Assembly: GCA_021927905.1 (NCBI GenBank)
Contig: BLLK01000045.1
Location: 3,224,001-3,288,000 of the forward strand
From: Chaetoceros tenuissimus
Lineage: Eukaryota > Bacillariophyta > Thalassiosirophyceae > Chaetocerotales > Chaetocerotaceae
Reading direction: 5' to 3'
Length of the DNA: 64,000 bases
The position numbers were made by a program, and so were the translations under genes. The notes beneath the pieces are model-generated. The model was not told the origin of the DNA and did not search any database. It saw nothing but the letters and a program-made list of their open reading frames with translations. Within the stretch, counting starts at the first letter, position 1, and every line of letters begins with the position of its first letter. Positions 49,915 to 59,417 of the stretch are shown here, one piece after another.

Positions 49915-50142
49915 GGTCAAATATATTGGCTACATTTACGGAGGCTAGAGTGAAAGTAGTTTACATGTAAGTTCCAAAAACTTTTCTCACATTTTTCTTC
50001 AATATATATAATAGGCTTGCATACAAGGGTACTCGTAAAATTTTGGAAGAGGTCTTCAATTTTTTGGGCAGGGTTCTCATCCATCATAAGAGAAAAGAAA
50101 GGGGAAAAGAAAAGAAGAAGTGTCACATAACAGTCCTGTCTA

Positions 50143-50150
50143 TGACGTCA
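50143..50150. promoter_or_regulatory. CRE-type palindrome TGACGTCA upstream of LRR gene A
   Basis: About 230 bp before the LRR A start; the same palindrome is about 195 bp before LRR B, in both cases beyond a GTTCTCATCCATCA element. Confidence 0.45.
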
Positions 50151-50510
50151 GACTAGAGTCTGAAAGAGAGGATGATTGGAAAAAAAGGCTGTACTGAAAG
50201 ACAAATAGATGCTATGGATTTTCTGTTTTAATCTAATAGTTACTTTCCTTGTGAACATTTAGTACAGAAACATTCTCTATCTTTTTTGTAAAAGAGTGTG
50301 TATGATGTGTGAATACGGTAAATTCCGTTAAATGGCAGTTTGAATTTGAGTTTTCCCTGGCATTGAAGACATTTTTCTCCGAAAAGTCTCTCATTTTTTA
50401 TCGCATCATAATAATCAAGAGTAGTATGGGATTACTCTTTTCATAACTTTGTAATATCAATTTGTTTTGCCTCTCCTTTGTTTACAAATTTTTAGGCTAT
50501 CCTAACTGCA

Positions 50511-50543
50511 CTGTTTACACCTTCTATGAAGATTTAAGTGACA
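50511..50543 (+). repeat. Micro-duplication of a coding segment of the next gene
   Basis: TTTACACCTTCTATGAAGAT plus the following bases match 51611-51643 inside the glycosyltransferase with a few changes. Here it would encode TVYTFYEDLSDNG, but in a frame different from the gene that starts at 50544. Confidence 0.6.
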
Positions 50544-52495
50544 ATGGTTTCAATCAGCAAAGAAGGTGGGGGCACCGATGGCCGTCCTTCTCGATCTGCA
50601 GTTCTTAGTTTTCTTGAATGTAGCAAACCTGCAGCATATATCTTTTTCGGTTTATTGGTCGGTACAATGATTATGAACTCGAATCAAGAAGAAAAGCTCT
50701 TGAGGGGGTCCAATATTGCACACACCAAGTATACAAACATGACTCATCATGGTCCGCCGATTCATATTGATATTAATTTTCCTTCTAATATGGGGATGGA
50801 AATGAATGAAAACCACATGCCATCTGTCAATGTTGTTCAGGGATTCGAAAATGTTGCTGTGCATTCCAGACTTGATAACAATCCAGTGGATCCTGGTTCT
50901 GATCTCATGGATACAGTTCCTCCTACCGATACTTTGCAAAGTGTAGAGCCAGAAAGTGCTTCAGCTCCAGATGCCGACAAGAGTTTCATGGGAACTTTTG
51001 GCTCTGCACAAATGAAGCAGGTGGAGAATGCACAACTCTTGAATAAGGAGTTGGAAGAAAGAACTCAGCAGATTCAGACGATGGAACCCCAAACCCAAAT
51101 GTCAAGAAAATACTACCCAGCAAGCATGATGAAGAACCAACAAGTTGGCTTTGATGATAATATGGTTAATGGATTGAAAAAATCTAACGTGGCTAATACT
51201 TTGGAACAGCAGCCAATGGCTCAAGGACAATTCCCACAGACTGTACAATACGGTAATAACGAAATGAATATGCAGCAGCCACTTACTATGCAATCTTCCA
51301 GTCAGTATGCTAATCAGTATCCACAAACCATGGAAATGAGCGGTATGCAGCAGCCCACAAATATGCAAGCATCGAGTCAAACGTCGATGCTAAATCCTAT
51401 GCAAATGGAGCAACCAGCATCAACGCAATTGTCCAGTCAGATACCTCAGATGCAAGGGTTGAGTGGTTCTTTAGCGCATCCATATGGCAATATGATGGAA
51501 AGTCAAACTGAAACTACTAACGTTGACGGAGCTGCAAAATCGAATCTGATGATGCAGGAATCTATGCAGAATGATGCCATGCCAATTACAAGTGAAGCAA
51601 AACCCATCATTTACACCTTCTATGATGATTTAAGTGATAAAGGGAACAATGATAATAAAGATTCGAAAAGTGACAAAAAGTTGGTGGAGATCTGGACGGA
51701 GTCATGGAAAAGTGCAGGGTGGGAGCCAAGAGTGTTGTCTAAAGCAGATGCGATGAAGGTAAGAGCTTATGTTATGTTTGAATAAAAAGGATATCTTCTT
51801 TTCAACCGAAGTCTAAATATGATAATCCTGTTATCCAATTACATCAGCACCCGCAATATGATTTCTATCTAAATCAGTTGCAACTTCTGCCGATGGATGG
51901 AAAAGATGGAAAAGGAACAAATCGTTCTTTTTACGAGCTCTGTTTTTTGAGATGGTTGGCAATGAGTGCCGTAGGTGGAGGGTATTTGAGTGATTTTGAT
52001 GTGCTTCCTTTAGGCTATGGCACTGGTAATTTATCTACACCTCCTCATCTTGAATTGCCAAACATGGGAAAATTTACAGTTTATTCCATTGTTCCAGGAA
52101 GCGAGACTAACAGTGGAATTCCATCATTTATGTCCGGTACTAGTGATGAATGGACTAGGATGAGTTTGGAGATTCTTACCAGTGCGATCGAAATGTTGAA
52201 AGAAGGTGAGAAGCATGTCACTGACATGTTGAGTATGATACGTCTTGGATTGAGTGGAGATAAATACATTGTGCACGACAAAACAATCGATGCTGATAAG
52301 GTTCTGTTAGGAAAAGATTGGTCTGTAGAGGATTGTTCCATTACTGAGAATAAATATGCCGTTCATTTCTCCAAAAATGCGATCAGAAATGGCGATTCCT
52401 CACATTTCAAAGTAGATGTTGCAGACCGAGCGAAGCTTATTACATTGTGGTTTGATCAATGGAAGAATGCATGTATGTCCCCAAGCAGTGAATAA
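50544..52495 (+). CDS. Type II membrane glycosyltransferase with DXD motif, 2 exons, 632 aa
   Basis: Exons 50544-51758 and 51812-52495; the 53-bp intron starts GTAAGA and ends CGAAG. A signal anchor (AAYIFFGLLVGTMIM) is followed by a long Met/Gln/Ser-rich stem (about residues 150-350). The catalytic part has IYTFYDDLSD, LVEIWTESWKSAGWEPRVL, then in exon 2 FYELCFLRWLAMSAVGGGYL and SDFDVLPL, whose DFD is the DXD metal site. This layout is like GT32-type enzymes, but the family assignment is tentative. Probable Golgi sugar transferase; donor and acceptor are unknown. Confidence 0.75.
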
Positions 52496-52610
52496 ATTTA
52501 TAAAGACTTATCTTCATTCTTATATTTATATATCTTCAACTCACATGGTAATTTTGCATTGCATCAAAGAGCAAATTTTTAATCAAAGGAACCCCAGTCA
52601 TCGCTGCTGT

Positions 52611-52682
52611 AATGACAAAATTGGTATTGAATTGAATCTTTGAGTTCGACTTTGTTTTCAAATTATAATTTGATGATCGCAT
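52611..52682 (+). repeat. Dispersed 70-bp element, copy 1
   Basis: Similar over about 70 bp to 56856-56926 (AATGACAA at the start, GAATCTTTGAG in the middle, ATAATTTGATGAT at the end). Both copies lie just 3' of a coding gene. Confidence 0.5.
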
Positions 52683-52787
52683 TTTTTGTGAAGAAAGCAC
52701 CAGACAGAATCCGTGTGGAGCGGCTAAGAATATTCTATTAGAGATGAATTACGATCTACTGCTTTTACAAGGTAATATGAATTTACT

Positions 52788-53084
52788 ATGAACTTCATAC
52801 CTCGCTACTCTAAGCAAATCTTGTATCGTCAAGATGCGGATGGTACTTCCGTGACGATTGGGAATAGAATTACTCCTTCTGTTACTTCGAATGGAGATGT
52901 AAGTGTTGCTTGGAGAAAGAGCTTGGATGGAGGAAATTCTGTTACTACTACTTTGAATGTGAATGATTCTGTGAGTGTTCAGTGGCAAGATGGGCCTTGG
53001 ACTGCTACCTTCTCTTCGCCAATGGATGGAATCAAGACTGGAGATATCGATGTCAAGATTAATAGAAAATTGAGTTTGCTTTAG
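52788..53084 (+). pseudogene. Truncated copy of the secreted beta-rich gene (family copy 3)
   Basis: The last 75 codons are almost the same as in 46912-48035 (NGDVSVAWRKSLDGGNSVTT through INRKLSLL). The signal peptide and first half are missing. An in-frame deletion of about 18 codons lies after DGTSVTI, where the parent has a glutamine-rich loop. No start context or signal peptide. It is a recent, partial duplicate and probably dead. Confidence 0.75.
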
Positions 53085-53342
53085 GTATTGAATGCAATGA
53101 TGCTTATGGTGGAATTATTGTAAAGTTACGCAATAAAGAAATAATTAATACATTACCAGCTAGGCTTCTATAACTTCGATTCTTTCTTGTTCTATGCAAG
53201 AAATGAATGGAAAACAGAGAGATTGGAAGAAAGCTATGGCTTCGAAGAAACTGGATGAAACTTTTCCAAAAAAGCTCGATAAATATATTGAAAACAAGGG
53301 ACGGCTGCAGTGGTTTTCTTTGCGTGTTTTCTTTGACTTCAT

Positions 53343-56004
53343 TCAATCTCTACAAGAAATGCCACTGCGACCACAAAGCTCTTCCTTCATGATTACACCG
53401 TCGATGTCTTCAACATTTAGAGTGTTAAGATTTGGAACAGCATCAGAATCAGCATTAATACTTTTCAATCCTTTATTAGCACTCAAATCAAGCTTCAATA
53501 ATCTCTTTGGATAATCGTCCGCTGTAATAACCAAATCGCCTGCAAACTTGTTATCATTCAAATGAAGTTCCTTCAACTTTTTGAGAATGCCTCCACCAAT
53601 GAAGCCGGTCAACTCATTCTCACCTAAAAATAACAATTTTATAGTAGTAGGGAAGTTGTCCGAAGTCACGGTTAATTTTCCTTCAAACTGATTTTGGGTC
53701 AAAATCAATTTATTAAGATTTGTAAGGATCCCTCCACCTGAGATTCCTGAAAGACCGTTTTTGTTTAGCATCAGTAGAAGAAGGCTCGCTGGGTAGTCCT
53801 TGGCTGTGATGTGAATTTTACCTGTCAACTCATTATCGCTCAAGTAGAGTTGCTTTAGGTTTGGAAGAAACAATCCACCATCGACAAAGCCTGTGAGCTT
53901 ATTTCCACTCAAATGAAGGGACATGAGGCTTGATGGGAATTTATCTTCTGTTATAATCAAGTCACCTACAAACTCATTATACCCAAGTGATATAGCGCGA
54001 AGGTTTGTAAGAACCTCACCATTAATAAACCCTGTCAATCTATTTTCACTTAACATCAAATATTCGATTGATGTGGAGAAGTCATTCGTAGTGATAGTCA
54101 AGTCTCCTGAAAACTCATTACCAGAAAGATAAAGGTATTTCAAATTCATTAGAACCCCTGCACCTGCTATACTAGCAACTCTATTGTTCCCTAGGCCAAT
54201 ATTTGAAAGATATGGGCTGCCCCCAGCAACTGTGAAAGTACCTGATAACTTGTTATCCCATAGTTTAAGGATTGTTAAAGATTTGAAACCGAACATAGTG
54301 AATGATCCATTCAATCCATTCCTGGATAAATCTAGATCTTGAATTTCGTTCTCTTCATTGCATTGGACTCCTTCCCAATCAACTGCATCACAATGATCTT
54401 TAGCTGTTAGCCAAGAAGATTCTAACGTGCACTTTGTCTTGCAGTTAGCAGAGTGAATGAGAGCTAATATAAAACGCTCCTATTTCAAAACGACGAATGC
54501 AAAAAGTGAGCTAAATGTTAGTATTTATAGCTTTCCCTTTGATGATAGATCTTACCTTCATGTAGTTCGCATCATTTTGTTTGCCATCAGATGGATGGTT
54601 AGCCACATCCAAGAACCATTCCTTGGCAGTATCAAAATTATCTTGGCAGTACGAAGAAAAATCCTGTTCCTTCAACAAAGATTCAATGATACCACCAACG
54701 ACGGATCCATCGGAGGCGTAAGATTCTACCTTTTCACAAGGACAGATCTCTGATGGCGGCGATACATACATATTTCGATCACAGACCTCTTTGTTCACAG
54801 CAACATTATTTGTACCAATCAGGAAAAGATTGCGAAGATCAGGAACGGCATCATCATCAATATTGAGATATATCAAGGCATTTCTGTTTAGACCTAGACT
54901 TTCGAGACTATCTGGGAAGTTATCTTTCGTAACACTGAATTCTCCTTCAAAGCTATTGTCAGCTAGGTACAAACCCTTCAGGTTCGTGAGGAAATTGACA
55001 CCTGTAATTGTGGTCAAGTTATTCTGCTTCAAATGAAGCCATTTAATTGTAGGCGGGAAAGTTTCTTTTTTAATGACGAACCTTTCAAAGCTATTGGAAG
55101 ATAGGTCCAAACCCCTGAGGTTTGTGAGTAAGTGCACACCTGTAATTTTTGTCAACTTATTTTGCTTCAAGTTCAGCCATTGAATACTCAGTGGAAAAGT
55201 GTCTTTTGAAATGGTAAACTCTCCCTGCAATATATTCGAAAAAAGATGCAGACTTTTTAACTCTGGGAGATACTGTAAGCCTGAAACGCCTTTTAATTGA
55301 TTTCTTGACACTAGGAGTTTACGAAGAGCTTTCATAGAGAATGAAGCGACTACAAAATCGCCAGAAAGATTGTTAGAGTTTAGATTCAAAACTCGTAGGT
55401 GATCCAACTCAAACAAAGTAAATGATTGACTCAGTTTTCTATTTCGCAGATTTAATTTCGTAATCTCATTAGCACTATTGCATGCTACCCCAGACCATAA
55501 ACAATGATCGCTCGCTCTAACGAGCCAACCACTACTTCTATATTTCAATTTGCAATATTCTTTGCAATTCGCAAAATACATGAGTGCTAGAGTAAGTCGC
55601 TCCTAAGAACACAATGAGGTTTTCGAATATAGATGTTTGAGTAATTAATGAGCACGAGATTGCAGTAAGTGTTTTACCAAACATCAGCTCACCTTCATGT
55701 AATGTGGATCTTCTTCTTTTCCATCATTTGGATGATTTTCAGGAACCAGGAACCATTCCTCTGCAGCACGAAGATCATCTTCATTATAGGAAGAGAAGTC
55801 CTGATTTTCCTTCATAGATGCAACAACTTCCTCTAGAGTAGATGTAGTTATCAGGGATCGTGATGTCTTTGATAATGGTGCAACTGAATTGCCAACTTCT
55901 CTATTTGCATATGTAGCTTCGGGTTCTGGTTCAGCTACTGCTACAACAAATATGCCAAAGAAAGAGATGAGGGCAAGGACAAGAGTAGATTTAGTTTTCA
56001 TCAT
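53343..56004 (-). CDS. Secreted LRR protein B with two tandem modules, 3 exons, 831 aa
   Basis: Exons 55693-56004, 54556-55602 and 53343-54479; introns of 90 and 76 bp, both after a YMK codon triplet and both in phase 0. Exon 1: signal peptide, then QDFSSYNEDDLRAAEEWFL and an end at YMK. Exon 2: ERLTLALMYFANCKEYC, cap DHCLWSGVAC, leucine-rich repeats, then a second copy of the linker (QDFSSYCQDNFDTAKEWFL to YMK). Exon 3: ERFILALIHSANC, cap DHCDAVDWEGVQC, more repeats and the C-terminus. So the gene arose by in-frame joining of two units, each like LRR gene A. No kinase or membrane helix: a secreted recognition or wall protein. Confidence 0.85.
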
Positions 56005-56433
56005 GATGAATAGTAGTGATTGATATGTTTTGAAACAAATACTGTTTTATTTTTGTGTCGATGGGATTCCTATTGTTGACTGTAAACATCTTGTAACTTG
56101 CATTTGCATGCATAATTAATTGGTGCTTCTCAATTCTAGATTTGTGAAAGGGCTTCGCAATTTTTTTGAAGCTAGGGTTCTCATCCATCAGTCAATGACG
56201 TCATAGAGTCGTCGAAAAGGCGGATTGGATTGGATCCCTACAAAGTCCTACATCATGTTTTAAACCAACAACAGCAAACAGCAAACAATTCACTTCTCCT
56301 TCTATCATCTACGTAGAGGTACGTATCATTGACTACTGTATTTCCTATTTCATACCAAAAGGCAAATGATGCATTTCAGGTAGATATAGCTGATTCTTCG
56401 TAGGAAAGAAAGGCGTGAAGAAGAACAGCCATC
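56005..56433. other. Divergent promoter region
   Basis: About 430 bp between LRR gene B and the DUF3253 gene. It contains GGTTCTCATCCATCA near 56176 and the CRE at 56196. Confidence 0.5.
56196..56203. promoter_or_regulatory. CRE-type palindrome TGACGTCA between LRR gene B and the DUF3253 gene
   Basis: About 192 bp before the LRR B start and 231 bp before the DUF3253 start, so it could serve both. Confidence 0.45.
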
Positions 56434-56814
56434 ATGACGAAAGATGAAATGAAGCACACTACCGCAAACATAAAGGAGGAGAAGCAACAACAAGAAGAAT
56501 CTAAAAAAGATCCAGTTGATGACTCTTCGAGTTCTTCTTCAATTATTACCGAACTGAGACAAGTCACTCTTGAAATGATCGAATCTCGTGCAGAAGGAAA
56601 GACTTGCTGACCATCGGAAGTACCTCGAAGACTTGCCAAACAAGGAAAAGGAAAACAGAAGAACAATTGGAGAGACTGGATGCCTTTGACACACAGTTTG
56701 ATGAGAGACCTTGTGAAGGAAGGAATATTGGAGATTACTCAGAAAGGTGCTGTAGTAGAGAATTTATCAGAGATGAGAGGTCCTTATCGTATCCGAAAGA
56801 CGTTAGATGAATGA
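56434..56814 (+). CDS. Probable selenoprotein of the DUF3253 family, in-frame TGA as Sec59 (126 aa)
   Basis: From ATG 56434 the frame reads 58 codons to ...AEGKTC, meets TGA at 56608-56610, and continues in the same frame with PSEVPRRLAKQ, NWRDWMPLTHSLMRDLVKEG, ILEITQKGAVVENL, RGPYRIRK to a stop at 56814. The part around the TGA is the hallmark of the DUF3253 family, in which a conserved cysteine stands in T-x-C-P-S-E-V, followed by W-R-x-x-M-P, an ITQKG turn and a final RGPxRIR. The TGA replaces exactly that cysteine, the classic sign of selenocysteine. The N-terminal 45 residues are a charged Ser-rich leader. I found no convincing SECIS element by eye. Alternative: a nonsense allele of a Cys gene. 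Confidence 0.74.
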
Positions 56815-57900
56815 GTAGTATCTTCTTCGCAATGGTGTTTGTATCACATTATGAGAATGACAACATTGATACTGAGCTGAATCTTTGAGGTTTGACTTTG
56901 TTTGAAATCATAATTTGATGATGCATTTACTCTAGAGAAAGAATTAGAGTCTACTTGAAGGCCCCATCTTCCCATCTTCATTTGAAGAATTAAGAAGATT
57001 ATTCATTCGGAGATGACACACCATTATATCATATGAATTAATGAAGAACTACTACGTTCTGTATGAATTGGGAAAGAATCTTTTGTAGTCAAAAGCTCAA
57101 TCTTCGAGTGAACATAAAAATATCTTCGCCTTGACTGGAAAAATGGCAATATTCATTATTTAGAAATATGGAAAATTCTACAATTATCGTAGTAGCCAGG
57201 AGAAATCTACTAGAGCACAAAACTATCAAGAGAAAAGCACAATATAAGACGTAAATACGTACTACAGGTCTTTATTTTATTCAATGCTCTAGTTTATGTA
57301 TGTATCATAGAATGGTGATTAGTCTTGTGGACAAATACGTAATAGATTCTTGAAACTTTACAAATACTCTGCACTCACTCTACTCACAGTCATGCTATTC
57401 AAATACCATTCTCCTCTGCCAAATTACTTTTTGTCCTTGTGCCTCTAATTTACCACCACATTTTCGTGCGCCAAAGCATTGGCATCAACCATCTAAGGAC
57501 TAATGTCTGGGAGAAATCTCATGAACGGAAATCAAATTCTTTCAACGGATTGAAGAAATAAATTAACGTTTTCTTGTATCAATTAGCTCAACTTCAGACG
57601 TTTTGATGCGTTGCCAAGCTATTTAGTAACAATTTTCTCTTGATATGTGTTAGTCCCGATCCAAAAATGTCATTGGTTTCCAACTGACCAAAATTTCAAG
57701 CAGTCAGGAAAAAACTATCATCTCGAGGTGCTCCTAGAGATACTCACTGTAAAAAGTGTTCTTGAAAGGTAATAGTTTGGTAAAAGGCAAAGAAGACCGG
57801 TCAAGGATTCTTCTCCTGCGAACACACTTTGCAAGAGGAAGCTTTGCGAGACGTTCGTACAAATCACAAATAATACACAGACTCCAACCCATTTCCTACA
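56815..57900. other. Intergenic, 1.1 kb; expected place of a SECIS element
   Basis: AT-rich. It holds the dispersed element at 56856 and a 6-bp-stem hairpin at 56929-56950. No other gene was recognised; the right end is the promoter of the ankyrin gene. Confidence 0.45.
56856..56926 (+). repeat. Dispersed 70-bp element, copy 2
   Basis: Similar to 52611-52682. It lies about 40 bp after the DUF3253 stop. Confidence 0.5.
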
Positions 57901-58974
57901 ATGAGAGAAGTTAAAATTACAGATACAATTGATTCTGTTCAACACATATGGACAGATGAAGAAAGTTCCATCAAAGGTGCAAGCACCGAGGGTATGACAA
58001 CAGTTGCAACAACTGAAACTGCACAAGTCATTCCTGAAGCAGATACACGAGATGGAGACATCAAGCTACTCGTTACAGAAGATACCGACACTGGAGAGAT
58101 CAAACTTGTAGACATTGATGGACAGCAGGCTACATGTCAAGATGAATTGTTGATGGATATGAGACAATCTGCCAAAACGATTCAGAAAATTGCAAAAAAG
58201 AAATGGGATGACCTCGATAAAGAGGACATTAAAAGAAAGATGATTGTAGCTGGTACCTATGCTAGAGATTTCACTCTTGAATTGGCAGTACTTGCAAAAG
58301 ATGGAATTACTCATGTTGCAAAGAAAGGAGCAGAAGTATCGAAGAAAGGAGCAGAAGTATCGAAACAAGCGTTTGTTGAAAAGGAAGAAGAACCAGAGGA
58401 AGAAGAGGAAGACAAGCAAGTGATTGTGAATTACGCCAAGGAGAAACCAGTCCTTTACGATCTTGTTGAAAAGAAGCAATGGGATGAAGTCATGGATAGA
58501 TTAGACAGTAATCCAGAAGAGGCATCGTACATTATCGAACGATATCACAAAGGTTTCAATGGCAAGCTGATGTGGAGAATGCTTCCACTACATGCTGTAT
58601 GTTATCCCATCATGACCAATGGACCAGATGGAAAACCAGTTCGATGTGGAATAAGAGGACGCATTGATGTAGTCGTAAAGATGATTGAGACTCATCCAGA
58701 AGGATTGGAAGTAAAGGATGATCAAGGTCAGATTCCCCTTCACCATGCATGTCGCAATGGTGCAAACATAAGTATTGTCAAGCAAATGTTGGAAATCTAT
58801 CCTAGAGGTGCATCCGTTGTTGATTTCAAGGGACGCACGCCACTGATGCTGACAGAACAAACTGCTTCATTGAATAAAGAAGTCATCTTTCAACATTTAC
58901 TCAGCTGTTCCCTTCAAGAAACTGGAAAGAATGGAATAGAAGGTAGAGATGATGTATCTTCGTCAGTGTATTAA
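57901..58974 (+). CDS. Ankyrin-repeat protein, paralog of the 27047 gene (357 aa)
   Basis: N-terminal 100 residues acidic and Thr-rich. A tandem KKGAEVSKKGAEVSK repeat lies at about residues 140-156, then an acidic EEEPEEEEED patch. The ankyrin region at about 180-330 has LYDLVEKKQWDEVMDRLD, LMWRMLPLHAVCY, DDQGQIPLHHACRNG and DFKGRTPLMLTEQ. The LWRMLPLHA element with the preceding helix is shared with the long ankyrin/armadillo protein at 27047-30232, which points to common origin. No RS or armadillo part here. Function unknown; probably protein binding. Confidence 0.78.
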   Translation: MREVKITDTIDSVQHIWTDEESSIKGASTEGMTTVATTETAQVIPEADTRDGDIKLLVTEDTDTGEIKLVDIDGQQATCQDELLMDMRQSAKTIQKIAKKKWDDLDKEDIKRKMIVAGTYARDFTLELAVLAKDGITHVAKKGAEVSKKGAEVSKQAFVEKEEEPEEEEEDKQVIVNYAKEKPVLYDLVEKKQWDEVMDRLDSNPEEASYIIERYHKGFNGKLMWRMLPLHAVCYPIMTNGPDGKPVRCGIRGRIDVVVKMIETHPEGLEVKDDQGQIPLHHACRNGANISIVKQMLEIYPRGASVVDFKGRTPLMLTEQTASLNKEVIFQHLLSCSLQETGKNGIEGRDDVSSSVY

Positions 58975-59417
58975 TTATGCATTGTCGTTGAAAAAGATGC
59001 TATATTTTAGGTCAAGTTTTCTCAAACTTTTTGTGTACCACTACTCAATTAGAAAATCGTAAAAAAATACGTAATCAATTTTATTAACTTATGATTATAT
59101 ATTCAGAGAAATATCTATATCTATCTGTATATCGTATACGAAATTGTGCTGACAAGGCCATGCATTCTCAAATTGAAAACAAAAACTACAAAATGTTCTG
59201 TAAATAACTATCCGTTGCAAATGTCAGTTGAATAAAATAGCTACAATAATGAGGAAAAGAGGCCTTTTTTGATAGCCACTTCTGAGCCAATCACTTGTCT
59301 CAAAGAAAAGATATCTTTTTTTCTTTCAAAATACGTATGCAGTAGAGAAATCATCATCTAGCTCCCATTTGTTTGACTCTATTCTTCGACTCAGCAATAA
59401 CATCAAAGAACTTCTTG
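58975..59417. other. Intergenic, no gene seen
   Basis: About 440 bp between two plus-strand genes, AT-rich. Confidence 0.4.

Larger units (their letters stand above)
49915..50543. other. Divergent promoter region
   Basis: About 630 bp between LRR gene A and the glycosyltransferase. It carries GGTTCTCATCCATCA near 50080 (shared with the LRR gene B promoter), a CRE palindrome and a partial coding remnant just before 50544. Confidence 0.5.

Noticed and set aside
53194-53514. Plus-strand frames across the 3' end of LRR gene B
   Set aside because: Mostly antisense to the LRR frame; no separate support.
56917-56958. Hairpin ACTCTA/TAGAGT with A-rich loop, ATGA before and TTGA after, as a SECIS for the DUF3253 gene
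   Set aside because: The helix is only 6 bp and the distance from ATGA to the loop adenines is too long; below the usual SECIS standard. Left for a covariance search.
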